DNA of 7,159 nucleotides from Candidatus Njordarchaeota archaeon (GTDB lineage Archaea > Thermoproteota > JANJXX01 > Panguiarchaeales > Panguiarchaeaceae): NCBI GenBank assembly GCA_029855985.1, contig JAGSHR010000042.1:1-7159 (forward strand), read 5' to 3'. A program made the translations under genes and the position numbers. Within the stretch, counting starts at the first letter, position 1. Every line of letters begins with the position of its first letter. Shown here in pieces: positions 1 to 6,323 of this stretch. A model generated the notes under the pieces. The model did no database searches and was not told the DNA's origin. It saw nothing but the letters and a program-made list of their open reading frames with translations.

Positions 1-1
1 A

Positions 2-121
2 AAAACACCCCTAGGAACAGTAGAAATAACACTACCATACGCATACCCCGAACAAAACGGAAAACCACTACTCCCCCCAGGACTCAAAGAATACCTAACA
101 AAAACACAACAACTAGAATAA
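2..121 (+). CDS. C-terminal tail of an unrecognised protein (partial, 5' end outside window)
   Basis: An open frame runs in from the left edge and stops at TAA 119-121, giving about 39 residues. The end reads LPPGLKEYLTKTQQLE, preceded by a short stretch with alternating hydrophobic residues (GTVEITLPYAYPE). I do not recognise the family. The main support is codon use: it strongly prefers A/C-ending codons (CTA, ACA, CCC, GAA), like the downstream antitoxin region, and the frame has a plausible protein composition, unlike the other two plus frames, which are rich in R/T/P. DNA this poor in G and T contains few stops by chance, so a spurious open frame is possible. The next gene starts 117 bases later behind its own promoter, so the two are probably not in one operon. 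Confidence 0.4.
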   Translation, partial: KTPLGTVEITLPYAYPEQNGKPLLPPGLKEYLTKTQQLE

Positions 122-193
122 ACCTACAGTAAACCACACGGAAATCCAGGACCATATTTAGTAGCAGATCACACAGTTTATCCACGGGACTCC

Positions 194-204
194 ATAAAAC
201 TTTA
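194..204 (+). promoter_or_regulatory. TATA box of the vapB promoter
   Basis: ATAAAACTTTA resembles an archaeal TATA box. Its centre is about 40 bases before ATG 239, which puts the predicted transcription start near 225, inside the 20-bp palindrome that follows. This is a position inference only; no BRE was clearly recognised. Confidence 0.45.
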
Positions 205-209
205 TGTCC

Positions 210-229
210 ATTAGTAACATGTTACTAAT
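210..229. promoter_or_regulatory. Perfect 20-bp palindrome, probable VapB operator
   Basis: ATTAGTAACATGTTACTAAT equals its own reverse complement over all 20 bases. It lies between the TATA box (194-204) and the vapB start, over the predicted transcription start. Type II antitoxins and their toxin complexes commonly repress their own promoter by binding such dyads, so this is the natural operator for the VapB encoded just downstream. A perfect 20-bp palindrome is unlikely by chance in a window this size. Which protein binds it is inferred. Confidence 0.6.
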
Positions 230-238
230 AATAGAGGA

Positions 239-451
239 ATGGTAAACTTGTCCAAAGCTATACGAGTAAAATACGAGAACGGGGTACTAAAACCCCTCGA
301 CCCAGTCGATCTTGAGGAAGGAGAGGAAGTAGTAGTTGTCCGGGACAAGAGCTTCTACACACTAGCCAAGACAACCAATTTCAAAGCAAAGAAAAGCATA
401 AATGAAATCCTTGATGAGACCCGAAAACGCGACAGGAAACTGTACGACTAG
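239..451 (+). CDS. vapB: VapB-type antitoxin, AF2212-like / DUF104 family
   Basis: This is the antitoxin of a type II VapBC module. It would neutralise a PIN-domain RNase and repress its own operon. The 70-aa product has the family signature in its first half: a basic strand (KAIRVKYENGVLKPL) followed by an acidic turn (DPVDLEEGEEVVVV), then a charged helical tail (EILDETRKRDRKLYD) of the kind that wraps around the toxin. The length is normal for the family. The start is uncertain. ATG 239 has a GAGG only one base upstream, which is too close to serve as a ribosome binding site. TTG 248 has the same GAGG (234-237) ten bases upstream and would give MSKAIRVKYENGV, a typical family N-terminus. 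The gene sits behind a TATA box and a 20-bp palindrome. Its TAG stop is in the same frame as the truncated toxin that follows. It appears intact although its partner is not. Confidence 0.85.
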   Translation: MVNLSKAIRVKYENGVLKPLDPVDLEEGEEVVVVRDKSFYTLAKTTNFKAKKSINEILDETRKRDRKLYD

Positions 452-485
452 CATCGTACACGATACAAGCATGTGTCACTATTAG
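414..485 (+). pseudogene. Probable 5' remnant of vapC, out of frame with the rest
   Basis: An ATG at 414, overlapping the end of vapB in another frame, opens a 23-codon frame that ends at TAG 483-485. It contains SIVHDTSMC (450-476). The shape (hydrophobic)-V-x-D-T-S is what the first beta strand and first catalytic Asp of a PIN toxin look like (family form IVLDTSVL). A toxin start overlapping the antitoxin end is the usual vapBC arrangement. I read this as the surviving N-terminal tip of the toxin whose C-terminal half is at 473-775. The match is short, so it could be coincidence. Confidence 0.4.
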
Positions 486-775
486 AAGAGAAGCAGAATG
501 ATGAAAAGAACAAATACAGGAATATCCTAGAAAGCCTACGCAACACATCCATGATAACAGACGGGAACATAATATACGGCAAAGCACTAGAAATAGCAAC
601 ATCAACAGCACCCTCAGGCTTCGACACATACTTCCTAGCACTCGCACTACTCACAGGTTCACTACTAATAACAAACGACAAAGGAATGGCAAGCCAAGCG
701 GAAAAACTAAACATAAACCACATCCTAGTAAGAAAGACACCTATAGAAGAAATCAGAACCAAACTACAACCCTAA
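473..775 (+). pseudogene. vapC: Truncated VapC (PIN-domain) toxin, C-terminal half only
   Basis: The 100-residue frame, opened by GTG 473, matches the second half of a crenarchaeal VapC RNase. It has SGFDTYFLALALLTGSLLI with Asp51, then ITNDKGM with Asp69; these correspond to the third and fourth acidic residues of the PIN active site. Family members of this GFDTYF type are usually about 150 aa, with the motif near residue 110 rather than 50. The first catalytic Asp strand and the Glu-bearing helix are therefore absent. Only 21 bases separate this frame from vapB, and the two are in the same frame, divided by one TAG and seven sense codons. A short remnant of the missing N-terminus appears at 414-485 in another frame, which suggests an internal deletion of roughly 50-60 codons. 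With half of its metal-binding acids lost, it should be inactive as an RNase, though it may still fold and bind VapB. Confidence 0.75.
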
Positions 776-798
776 CAACCAACAAGAAAACACTATCG

Positions 799-975
799 TC
801 ATAGAGTTAACTGACTCCTAACTCTCCTATAATTAACCAACTCATCCTCAGACCCAATAGCACTCACTTCATCAGGAAGAGCGTCATCCTCCATAATATT
901 CCTCTCAATAATGAACCTTAACATAGACTCAATCCTAGACAACCTCTCCCTAACCTCTCGAATCTCGGATAACAC
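799..975 (-). CDS. Small coiled-coil antitoxin-like protein, paralogue of 6612-6818
   Basis: The 58-aa product (from GTG 975) starts with an amphipathic helix (LSEIREVRERLSRIESML, about residues 2-19) and ends with an acidic segment, LPDEVSAIGSEDELV, then a short basic tail. This layout is typical of short archaeal proteins that act as antitoxins to PIN or RelE toxins. The motif L-P-D-E-[VI]-x-A-I is shared with the gene at 6612-6818. The start is ambiguous. TTG 1038 and ATG 1023 are in frame upstream and add a hydrophobic run (LKLIVVWGFLLAGY). That run may only be the product of GT-rich DNA on this strand, or it may be a short membrane anchor. GTG 975 fits the paralogue's length and has GGGT a few bases upstream. 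No toxin follows it; it converges on the vapC remnant 23 bases away. The antitoxin role is inferred. Confidence 0.55.
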   Translation of the reverse strand: MLSEIREVRERLSRIESMLRFIIERNIMEDDALPDEVSAIGSEDELVNYRRVRSQLTL

Positions 976-1056
976 ATCATACCCAGCCAACAAAAATCCC
1001 CAAACAACAATTAATTTCAGCATGAGTCCTAAAAGCAATTAACTTAACCAATAGTC

Positions 1057-1065
1057 TAAAGTTTT
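1057..1065 (-). promoter_or_regulatory. Possible TATA box for the small minus-strand gene
   Basis: On the minus strand this reads AAAACTTTA, identical over nine bases to the core of the TATA box before vapB (196-204). It would place a transcript start near 1035, about 12 bases before ATG 1023. The octamer ATTAGTAA, the same as one arm of the vapB palindrome, lies just upstream (1071-1078). Confidence 0.35.
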
Positions 1066-1109
1066 TGTGATTACTAATAGTTCAGTAATTCTTCCCTCGA
1101 ATTGGTATC

Positions 1110-1940
1110 CTATTTTTCGAGTCTTTGCAACAGTTGTATAGTCCATGTTATAATTGTATTCAATTCTTTTTCATTAGGTTCATATCCGCTATGAACGACT
1201 TTATTTCTCAACTCCCAAAATATTGGCGGCAACTTCTCTTCTAAACGGGCTATATCCTTACTATCCTCTTTCAGCTTGTTAAAAACAAGTTTAAATTTAT
1301 CTTTAAACCCGAAACTACCTTTTAACTCAATACCCAATCTTTTCATTGATTTATTTATAGCTATTTCTAATGATTGGAGATAGGAAACAGCAACAATCCA
1401 ATTCTCACCAAAACCTTTCAATGTTATAAAAGGAACTAGACCTCCAAGCCTGGACAATAATGTGATCTCGTTACCTATCATCATTGAGACCTGATCAACA
1501 ATAGCCCTGACCTTAACTACCACATTATACAGCTTTTCCCGATAGTACTCGTCGCTGAGCTTGTCTGAGGCGTGTAAGAACAATATATGTAGATTTGATA
1601 TATAATATTCCAACATATCCAATTGATCAATTGGGAAGCTAGGATATCTGAATATATCAAAAAGATCCTTCAATGAAAAATTTATTTGGCCACCTTTCTC
1701 TGATTCTTGGAGATTTTGAGATGTCAAGTTAGAAAGCTTAGACATAGCCAAGTAATCCATTTCCTTTTTATAACCATCTATCAAAACTCTTAAACTAGCA
1801 ATCAATCCTCCTATATTAAGTAGAAGGTCTCTTAGCCTATCTTTTTCTAAATTCTTTTTCCTCAGCTCCAATTCCAAAATTCTTAAAACTGATTTCAATT
1901 CTTCAAGATTGTATCCAATTTCATCTTTATAAACACTCAT
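1110..1940 (-). CDS. HEPN-domain protein, probable RNase, with N-terminal coiled coil
   Basis: The 276-aa protein has two parts. Residues 1-70 are strongly helical and charged (EELKSVLRILELELRKK and onward), likely a coiled coil. About residues 180-276 form a HEPN domain: a first helix around NWIVAVSYLQSLEIAINK, then the signature ELRNKVVHSGYEPNEKEL, which contains R-x4-H (Arg245, His250). In RNase-active HEPN families, such as toxins and CRISPR or abortive-infection effectors, that motif is catalytic. The middle (about 75-175) has no recognised domain and no membrane segment. ATG 1940 is chosen over the in-frame TTG 1958 because GGGG (1948-1951) sits seven bases before it. No nucleotidyltransferase (MNT) partner is adjacent, so it does not look like a HEPN-MNT toxin pair. 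Its composition, purine-rich on the coding strand, differs from the AC-rich DNA on both sides, consistent with acquisition. The defence role is inferred from domain and neighbourhood. Confidence 0.75.
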   Translation of the reverse strand: MSVYKDEIGYNLEELKSVLRILELELRKKNLEKDRLRDLLLNIGGLIASLRVLIDGYKKEMDYLAMSKLSNLTSQNLQESEKGGQINFSLKDLFDIFRYPSFPIDQLDMLEYYISNLHILFLHASDKLSDEYYREKLYNVVVKVRAIVDQVSMMIGNEITLLSRLGGLVPFITLKGFGENWIVAVSYLQSLEIAINKSMKRLGIELKGSFGFKDKFKLVFNKLKEDSKDIARLEEKLPPIFWELRNKVVHSGYEPNEKELNTIITWTIQLLQRLEK

Positions 1941-2277
1941 TTCATGTCCCCTATCCAATCAAATTACTACTAGAACAAAACAATAAACATTAACAATCAA
2001 CTACAACAGAACTATAAAAAACACCCACAAAATCTATCTGAGACATCATAGCACAGATTTAGACTTAGACATAATCCTATGAAAAGAGAAATCGATGACG
2101 AATCCCAATGCTTTCTTTCATCCATTAGTCCCCAATTAACAAATGTAGCTTACAGAAAAATGACCATGGTCACACCATACCCCTAAACACCTCATATGAA
2201 AAGACTACGTAACATCAAACCCGGTAATTCACTATCAATTCCACAACCAAATAATAAAACTAAAATAAGGAATATAA

Positions 2278-2469
2278 ACCCGACTAGTAGAACCAGAAAC
2301 CAAATATAACATAAACGCCAAACACAACAGAATTCAAAAACTCTACAAGGAAGCACCTATCAAAGACATCGCCTCACACTTCATCCTTACTCACATAACA
2401 AAATCAAACCATGGGTTCATAAAACTAACAACAACTCAACTAAATAAACTGCTAAACCAGAACCAATAA
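2278..2469 (+). other. Startless open frame, possible gene remnant
   Basis: A 63-codon frame is open from just after a TAA to TAA 2467-2469 but contains no ATG, GTG or TTG. It includes EPETKYNINAKHNRI and KLYKEAPIKDIASHFI, which look protein-like. Stop codons are rare in such G-poor DNA, so it may be open by chance. I do not recognise a family. Confidence 0.2.
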
Positions 2470-2605
2470 TAAAAATATATTCAATTATAAAGAATTAAAT
2501 AAAAACATATCCTTGTATAGAGTTATCATGCTGATTATATAAAGCCTCTTACATCAAATCTCTCGGGCTGAAGATTCGGGGGATATTGTTTTAATTTGGA
2601 CATCC

Positions 2606-2613
2606 TTATATAT
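2606..2613 (+). promoter_or_regulatory. TATA box of the restriction-modification gene
   Basis: TTATATAT lies 53 bases before the ATG and predicts a transcript start near 2635, leaving a leader of about 30 bases. That leader contains GGTGAT at 2657-2662, complementary to the archaeal 16S rRNA 3' end and three bases from ATG 2666. This ribosome binding site supports the chosen start. Confidence 0.6.
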
Positions 2614-2665
2614 CGCTTTACATTCATAACTATTAGGTTAAGCCACGAAGATAAATGGTGATAGC

Positions 2666-5600
2666 ATGGCTGAAGAACCTACTGAAAGAACTTATGTTGC
2701 CGAACTAGCTAAGATGATAGCAATCATTGGCGAATCCTTAGGTTATGACGCTGAGGTTGAAAAGAAAACACCTTCAGGATTTCCTGACGTAATTATCTAT
2801 TATAAAGGTAGAGCAGTAGCAGTAATTGAGGTTAAAAAACCTGGAATACCTTTAAGCGATCCAAAGCTAAATGAACAAGCACTAAGATATGCTGAATGGT
2901 ATAGAAAGAATAAAGACGTTAGACTATACGGCATCCATAATATGCGTTATCTTAAATTGTTCAGATACATAACTAAACAAGAGAAAAAACAATTCACATT
3001 ACTAGATTATATTAAAGGTGCAGTTGGTGGATGGGTCCCAGTATCCGATTTTCCATTCAAGATTATGCCATGGGTTACTTCTATCAAAGACTACAAACAA
3101 ATTAAAACTCACGCCGAGGCAAGGAGAAACCTTGAGAGATTTTTACTTAGTCTAAAAGATATACTCGAAGGCAAGACACTTGATTTAAGTAAGGAAGTTA
3201 TCGATACCCTCAAAACCCTCATTGAGAGAGGCTCTTCTAATGGAGTTGCACAGCTCGAGTATGTATACCGAAAGAATGTCGAAGTTAAGGAACTTGTTAA
3301 CGGATGGTTCGGAGAAAGAGGATTGAAAAAACCTAGAAATGTAAATGAGCTACGCGATTTCCTGAAACTGATTCTAAAGGAACAAATATACACCTTCACC
3401 ATGAAACTTCTTTTCTATCTTGTATTACAGAGCATCGATGCTAACATGGCAGCCAAACTTCAAGAATCCATAGAGCCTATTGAAAGCGTGAAAGACCCGG
3501 AATTCTTCAAGAGAATATCCAGTGCATTGTTTGAATATGCTATAAAGAGAACGGGTGACTTCGAAGAGGTTTTCGGACTAAATACTGTAGATAGATTGCC
3601 TTTTATGCCTGCGTCACTTCCCCAGCTCAAGGAAATAATTAGATACCTCAACCAGATAAAATGGAGCGACATAAGCGTAGACGTTATAGGAAGAATCTTC
3701 GAAGGACTCATTTACGAAGAGCGAAGGCATTTGCTGGGACAACACTACACGGATACGAAGATAGTTGACCTGATATTAGTAGGTCTGTTTAAAGAACACA
3801 ATAAGCCTGATAAACTGCTAGATCCATCATGTGGATCTGGAACTTTTCTTGTTAGAGCTTTGAACTATTGGAAAATCATGCAGAGTACTGAAATCGATAA
3901 ATTGAAAGTGCCTATATATGAGTATGTAGAGGGAGTTGATATAGATAGACTTGCATCAATGCTCGCCAAGATAAACTTATATATACAAGCTCTAGAAAAG
4001 ATAAAAAGAGGATACAGATACATACCCAAGATTCACCACAATGATTTCTTCAAGATAAAACTCGATCCCGATTACATGTTTGTAACCACCAATCCTCCAT
4101 ACACAAGACAAGAAGAGATGTCCATGGCGTATTATGACAGAAATTATAAAGAGTACCTAAGAGAGACTATTTCCGATATAGATAATTGGAGCGAGAGAGC
4201 TTCGATTTATGCATACTTTATAGTCAGAGGAGGAAAAATTCTACGAGAAAACGGGGAACTAGGCTTCATAGTTGAAAATTCTTGGCTAAACGCTGAATAC
4301 GGTAAACCACTCAAGAAGTGGATATTCAATAACTTCCGTGTAAGATACATCATAGAATCTCTTGTAGAAAGATGGTTTAAGGATGCAGCTATAATAACTA
4401 ACATAATAATAGCTGAAAAAATCAGGAGTTCTAACTACACTACAAGATTCGTGTTCCTTAGGAAGCCTCTAGACGAATTAATTGGTGTACCACCACCAGC
4501 AAGTGACTTCATAGCAAATGAAAGATACTATGAGAAAATAAAGACGATATACGATGAAGCCAATGAGTGTAATCCAGTAAAAAATAGTATGTATAACATC
4601 TGTGAATCAGATAAGGTTAGAGTGGTTAGCCTGACTAAGAATCTCATAGATATGATCGAAAGTAAACTAGGCAAACTGGGTATTGTGAGAGGTCCGAAAA
4701 AGTACCTCGACTTGATTATGCATTTCGTCGAAGGAAAAGATAATAGAATGATTAAGATGGGAGATTTATTAGAAATAAGAAGAGGTCTTACAACAAATGC
4801 TAATGAGATATTTTACTTACCTTCAAAATATTGGAAGTACCATAGTGATGATGAGAACTATTTGATTCTTAGGGGACCTAATAGGATAGTTAAAATAAGC
4901 AAGACATATCTCCGTAGACTTATCAGACCAGCTCACCTCAAGAACGCTACATACGGAATTACAAAATTACCTATATTGAGAAAAGAAGACTACGTATTAT
5001 GGATTAGAGACCTTAGTCATGTTAGTGACCCAGAAACCTTAAAATATATTTTATGGGCTGAGAACTTTATTAGAGAAGAATATCAATCAAATAAGAAATT
5101 TCCCACTATATATTCACGTTTAGGCTCACCTACATGGCTTAAATTACCTGATGTATCTGGTGGAGTGCTGATATTTAGGAACGCTGTTTATAAAAACTAT
5201 AGTATTTGGCTTAACCTAGTGAAAGATGCGCAAGTAGATTTAAGGCTTTACATAGGTTATCTCCGTAATGCACATAAAAATAAAGTTTCTTTTCAAACAT
5301 TATTTGCTGTAGCAAATTCTGTATTAACATATATTGGCATGGAGCTAATTGGCCGAACAAACTTGGGTGAGGGGGCACTCGATATAAAAACCATAGATTA
5401 TCAGATGGTTCCTATCGTTGATCCCGTATGGTTAGAGGAGCATCTTAAGAATACGGGCAAGTATAATGATTTCGCTAAGGTAGTTAATAAGTTACTTAAT
5501 TTGAAACCTAAAGATATAGTGATTGAGTCCAAAAGGCCAGAAAGATTGAAAATGGAAGAATATGTGCTGGGTTCCCTAGGATTTAGTAATAAAGACATAA

Positions 5601-5668
5601 ATGAACTTTATAAAGAGCTGATAGAGCTTGTAAAATTAAGAATGGAGAGATCAAGGAGCGTAGAATGA
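2666..5668 (+). CDS. Type IIG restriction-modification enzyme (fused endonuclease and N6-adenine methyltransferase)
   Basis: One 1000-aa chain should both cut DNA and methylate adenine at the same recognition site, using S-adenosylmethionine. The order is as in Eco57I-like type IIG enzymes. An N-terminal PD-(D/E)xK nuclease has Pro40-Asp41 and Glu55-Val-Lys57 (GFPDVII...VIEVKK). A helical connector spans about 130-340. The gamma-class methyltransferase has motif X GQHYT (358-362), SAM-binding motif I DPSCGSGTF (386-394), an acidic motif II GVDID (423-427) and catalytic motif IV NPPY (476-479). A target-recognition region follows from about 700, opening with LEIRRGLTTNANEIFYL, the usual start of this domain, and containing GRTNLGEGALD near 896-906. 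All key residues are present and no frameshift is visible, so it looks active. No separate S, R or M gene is adjacent, as expected for this type. It has its own promoter and a GGTGAT ribosome binding site. Its base composition lacks the strong AC/GT strand bias of its surroundings, suggesting transfer. The recognition sequence cannot be read from the protein. Confidence 0.9.
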   Translation: MAEEPTERTYVAELAKMIAIIGESLGYDAEVEKKTPSGFPDVIIYYKGRAVAVIEVKKPGIPLSDPKLNEQALRYAEWYRKNKDVRLYGIHNMRYLKLFRYITKQEKKQFTLLDYIKGAVGGWVPVSDFPFKIMPWVTSIKDYKQIKTHAEARRNLERFLLSLKDILEGKTLDLSKEVIDTLKTLIERGSSNGVAQLEYVYRKNVEVKELVNGWFGERGLKKPRNVNELRDFLKLILKEQIYTFTMKLLFYLVLQSIDANMAAKLQESIEPIESVKDPEFFKRISSALFEYAIKRTGDFEEVFGLNTVDRLPFMPASLPQLKEIIRYLNQIKWSDISVDVIGRIFEGLIYEERRHLLGQHYTDTKIVDLILVGLFKEHNKPDKLLDPSCGSGTFLVRALNYWKIMQSTEIDKLKVPIYEYVEGVDIDRLASMLAKINLYIQALEKIKRGYRYIPKIHHNDFFKIKLDPDYMFVTTNPPYTRQEEMSMAYYDRNYKEYLRETISDIDNWSERASIYAYFIVRGGKILRENGELGFIVENSWLNAEYGKPLKKWIFNNFRVRYIIESLVERWFKDAAIITNIIIAEKIRSSNYTTRFVFLRKPLDELIGVPPPASDFIANERYYEKIKTIYDEANECNPVKNSMYNICESDKVRVVSLTKNLIDMIESKLGKLGIVRGPKKYLDLIMHFVEGKDNRMIKMGDLLEIRRGLTTNANEIFYLPSKYWKYHSDDENYLILRGPNRIVKISKTYLRRLIRPAHLKNATYGITKLPILRKEDYVLWIRDLSHVSDPETLKYILWAENFIREEYQSNKKFPTIYSRLGSPTWLKLPDVSGGVLIFRNAVYKNYSIWLNLVKDAQVDLRLYIGYLRNAHKNKVSFQTLFAVANSVLTYIGMELIGRTNLGEGALDIKTIDYQMVPIVDPVWLEEHLKNTGKYNDFAKVVNKLLNLKPKDIVIESKRPERLKMEEYVLGSLGFSNKDINELYKELIELVKLRMERSRSVE

Positions 5669-6104
5669 AATTATACTTTAAAAACCCTACTGATTAAGTA
5701 TACAGTAAACTTATTACGTAATAAACTTTGTAAATTTGTCTTAAGTAGGCCGAGTGAATCATATCCGCTTCCTTGAGTAGATCCATATGTTAAAAGGTGT
5801 CATTCGCTAAATCTTACGAACTTGTCGGCTTCTCGAGAAAAGGTTTTCATCACTCGGGGTGCATAGACCTAAACGGATCTGGATATTAGCTCGCTCAACC
5901 TTAATCATAGACTTAGATGTAAAAATTACTCTAAGAAAAATTATAGCTCTATACTTTTTTGTAGATGAGTTTAGTTTTTTCAAAACGGGTTATTAAAAAT
6001 AAAGGCATCTAGAATAACTTGTTATTTTGTTATTCGCTTTTTGATTTAGTGTGTCATTGTTTATGGTGCCGTGTTGATATATTGTTTTGTATGGTGTTTG
6101 GTGG
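5669..6104. other. 436-bp intergenic region with possible structured RNA and composition switch
   Basis: No frame on either strand gives a credible gene. Just after the restriction gene, CTTTAAAAA (5676-5684) resembles a TATA box. An eight-base arm CCGAGTGA (5750-5757) is matched by its exact complement TCACTCGG (5850-5857), and AGTGAAT (5753-5759) could instead pair with ATTCGCT (5802-5808) using one G-U pair. Two T6 runs follow at 5955-5980. This could be a small transcript with its own promoter and terminator, or chance. From about 5990 the plus strand becomes strongly GT-rich, which marks the right edge of the restriction-gene composition block. Confidence 0.4.
5955..5980 (+). terminator. 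Paired oligo-T tracts, probable archaeal terminator
   Basis: TTTTTT occurs at 5955-5960 and again at 5975-5980. Crenarchaeal transcription stops at such U-rich tracts without needing a hairpin. They lie nearly 300 bases after the restriction gene stop, so they would end either a long 3' extension of that message or a separate short RNA. Confidence 0.35.
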
Positions 6105-6266
6105 TTGTGTATTAGGGTTTTGGTGTGGCGTGAGGAGGATATGTTTGTGGCGAGGGAAGTTGTGACTGGTATTACTAGTCAGGGTGAGACTGTTGAGGAG
6201 GCTTTGGAGAATCTGAGGGAGGCGTTAGAATTGTATTTAGAGGAGGTGCCTGAGGCTCTGGAATAG
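6105..6266 (+). CDS. hicB: HicB-type antitoxin, probably cut short by a TAG codon
   Basis: This would be the antitoxin that blocks HicA and regulates the hicBA operon. From TTG 6105 it gives 53 residues. The core is recognisable: VLVWREEDMFVA (first strands of the HicB fold), then TSQGETVEEALENLREALELYLEE, the hallmark strand-helix of the family. GGTG (6093-6096) lies eight bases before TTG 6105. ATG 6141 is also in frame but would remove the first strand. Past TAG 6264-6266 the frame stays open for 13 codons (LEVIDRNLVCPRV) to TGA 6306-6308, which would overlap the hicA start TTG 6305 as TTGA. That overlap suggests the original gene ended at 6308 (67 aa) and the TAG is a nonsense mutation. 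The loss is only the tail, so residual folding is possible. Family assignment is firm; functionality is doubtful. Confidence 0.65.
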   Translation: MCIRVLVWREEDMFVAREVVTGITSQGETVEEALENLREALELYLEEVPEALE

Positions 6267-6303
6267 CTGGAGGTTATTGATAGGAATTTGGTGTGTCCTA
6301 GAG

Positions 6304-6323
6304 TTTGAAGCGGAGGCTTCAAA
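6304..6323 (+). promoter_or_regulatory. Perfect 8-bp hairpin over the hicA start codon
   Basis: TTTGAAGCGGAGGCTTCAAA folds into an uninterrupted 8-bp stem with a four-base loop, GGAG. The left arm contains the presumed hicA start (TTG 6305-6307) and the ancestral hicB stop (TGA 6306-6308). In the mRNA it could hide the toxin start unless ribosomes finishing hicB open it, so that toxin is made only by coupled translation. The structure is seen; the role is inferred. Confidence 0.4.

Larger units (their letters stand above)
1941..2665. other. 725-bp stretch without a convincing gene, two compositions
   Basis: From about 1980 to 2470 the plus strand is rich in A and C and poor in G, like the left end of the window. 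Around 2470 it turns AT-rich and then takes on the composition of the restriction gene. No frame has a start codon plus a plausible protein. The left edge must carry the promoter of the minus-strand HEPN gene; a weak TATA-like AATGTTTATTG lies near 1981-1991 on the minus strand. The right part holds the restriction gene promoter, a second TATA-like ATTATATAAA (2534-2543) and a small hairpin with arms AATCT/AGATT (2557-2576). I see no tRNA, CRISPR repeats or transposon ends. Confidence 0.5.

Noticed and set aside
381..762. Minus-strand frames over vapBC
   Set aside because: Serine- and cysteine-rich shadow translations with no family match; the plus-strand VapB and PIN signatures account for the region.
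2161..2172. 12-bp palindrome TGACCATGGTCA in the intergenic region
   Set aside because: One or two 12-bp palindromes are expected by chance in 7 kb, and it is not placed at a promoter or gene end.
1941..2665. CRISPR array, insertion sequence ends or a clear replication-origin box in the gene-poor stretch
   Set aside because: No regularly spaced repeats, terminal inverted repeats or recognisable origin recognition box could be seen by eye.
3109..3402. Minus-strand open frames inside the restriction gene (3109-3402, 3460-3711, 4207-4404, 5401-5598)
   Set aside because: They are antisense shadows of the 1000-aa gene with no independent protein signature.
5820..5856. C-box-like GTGATGA on the minus strand, suggesting a C/D box sRNA
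   Set aside because: No D, D' or C' boxes at proper spacing follow it, so the guide RNA layout is not met.
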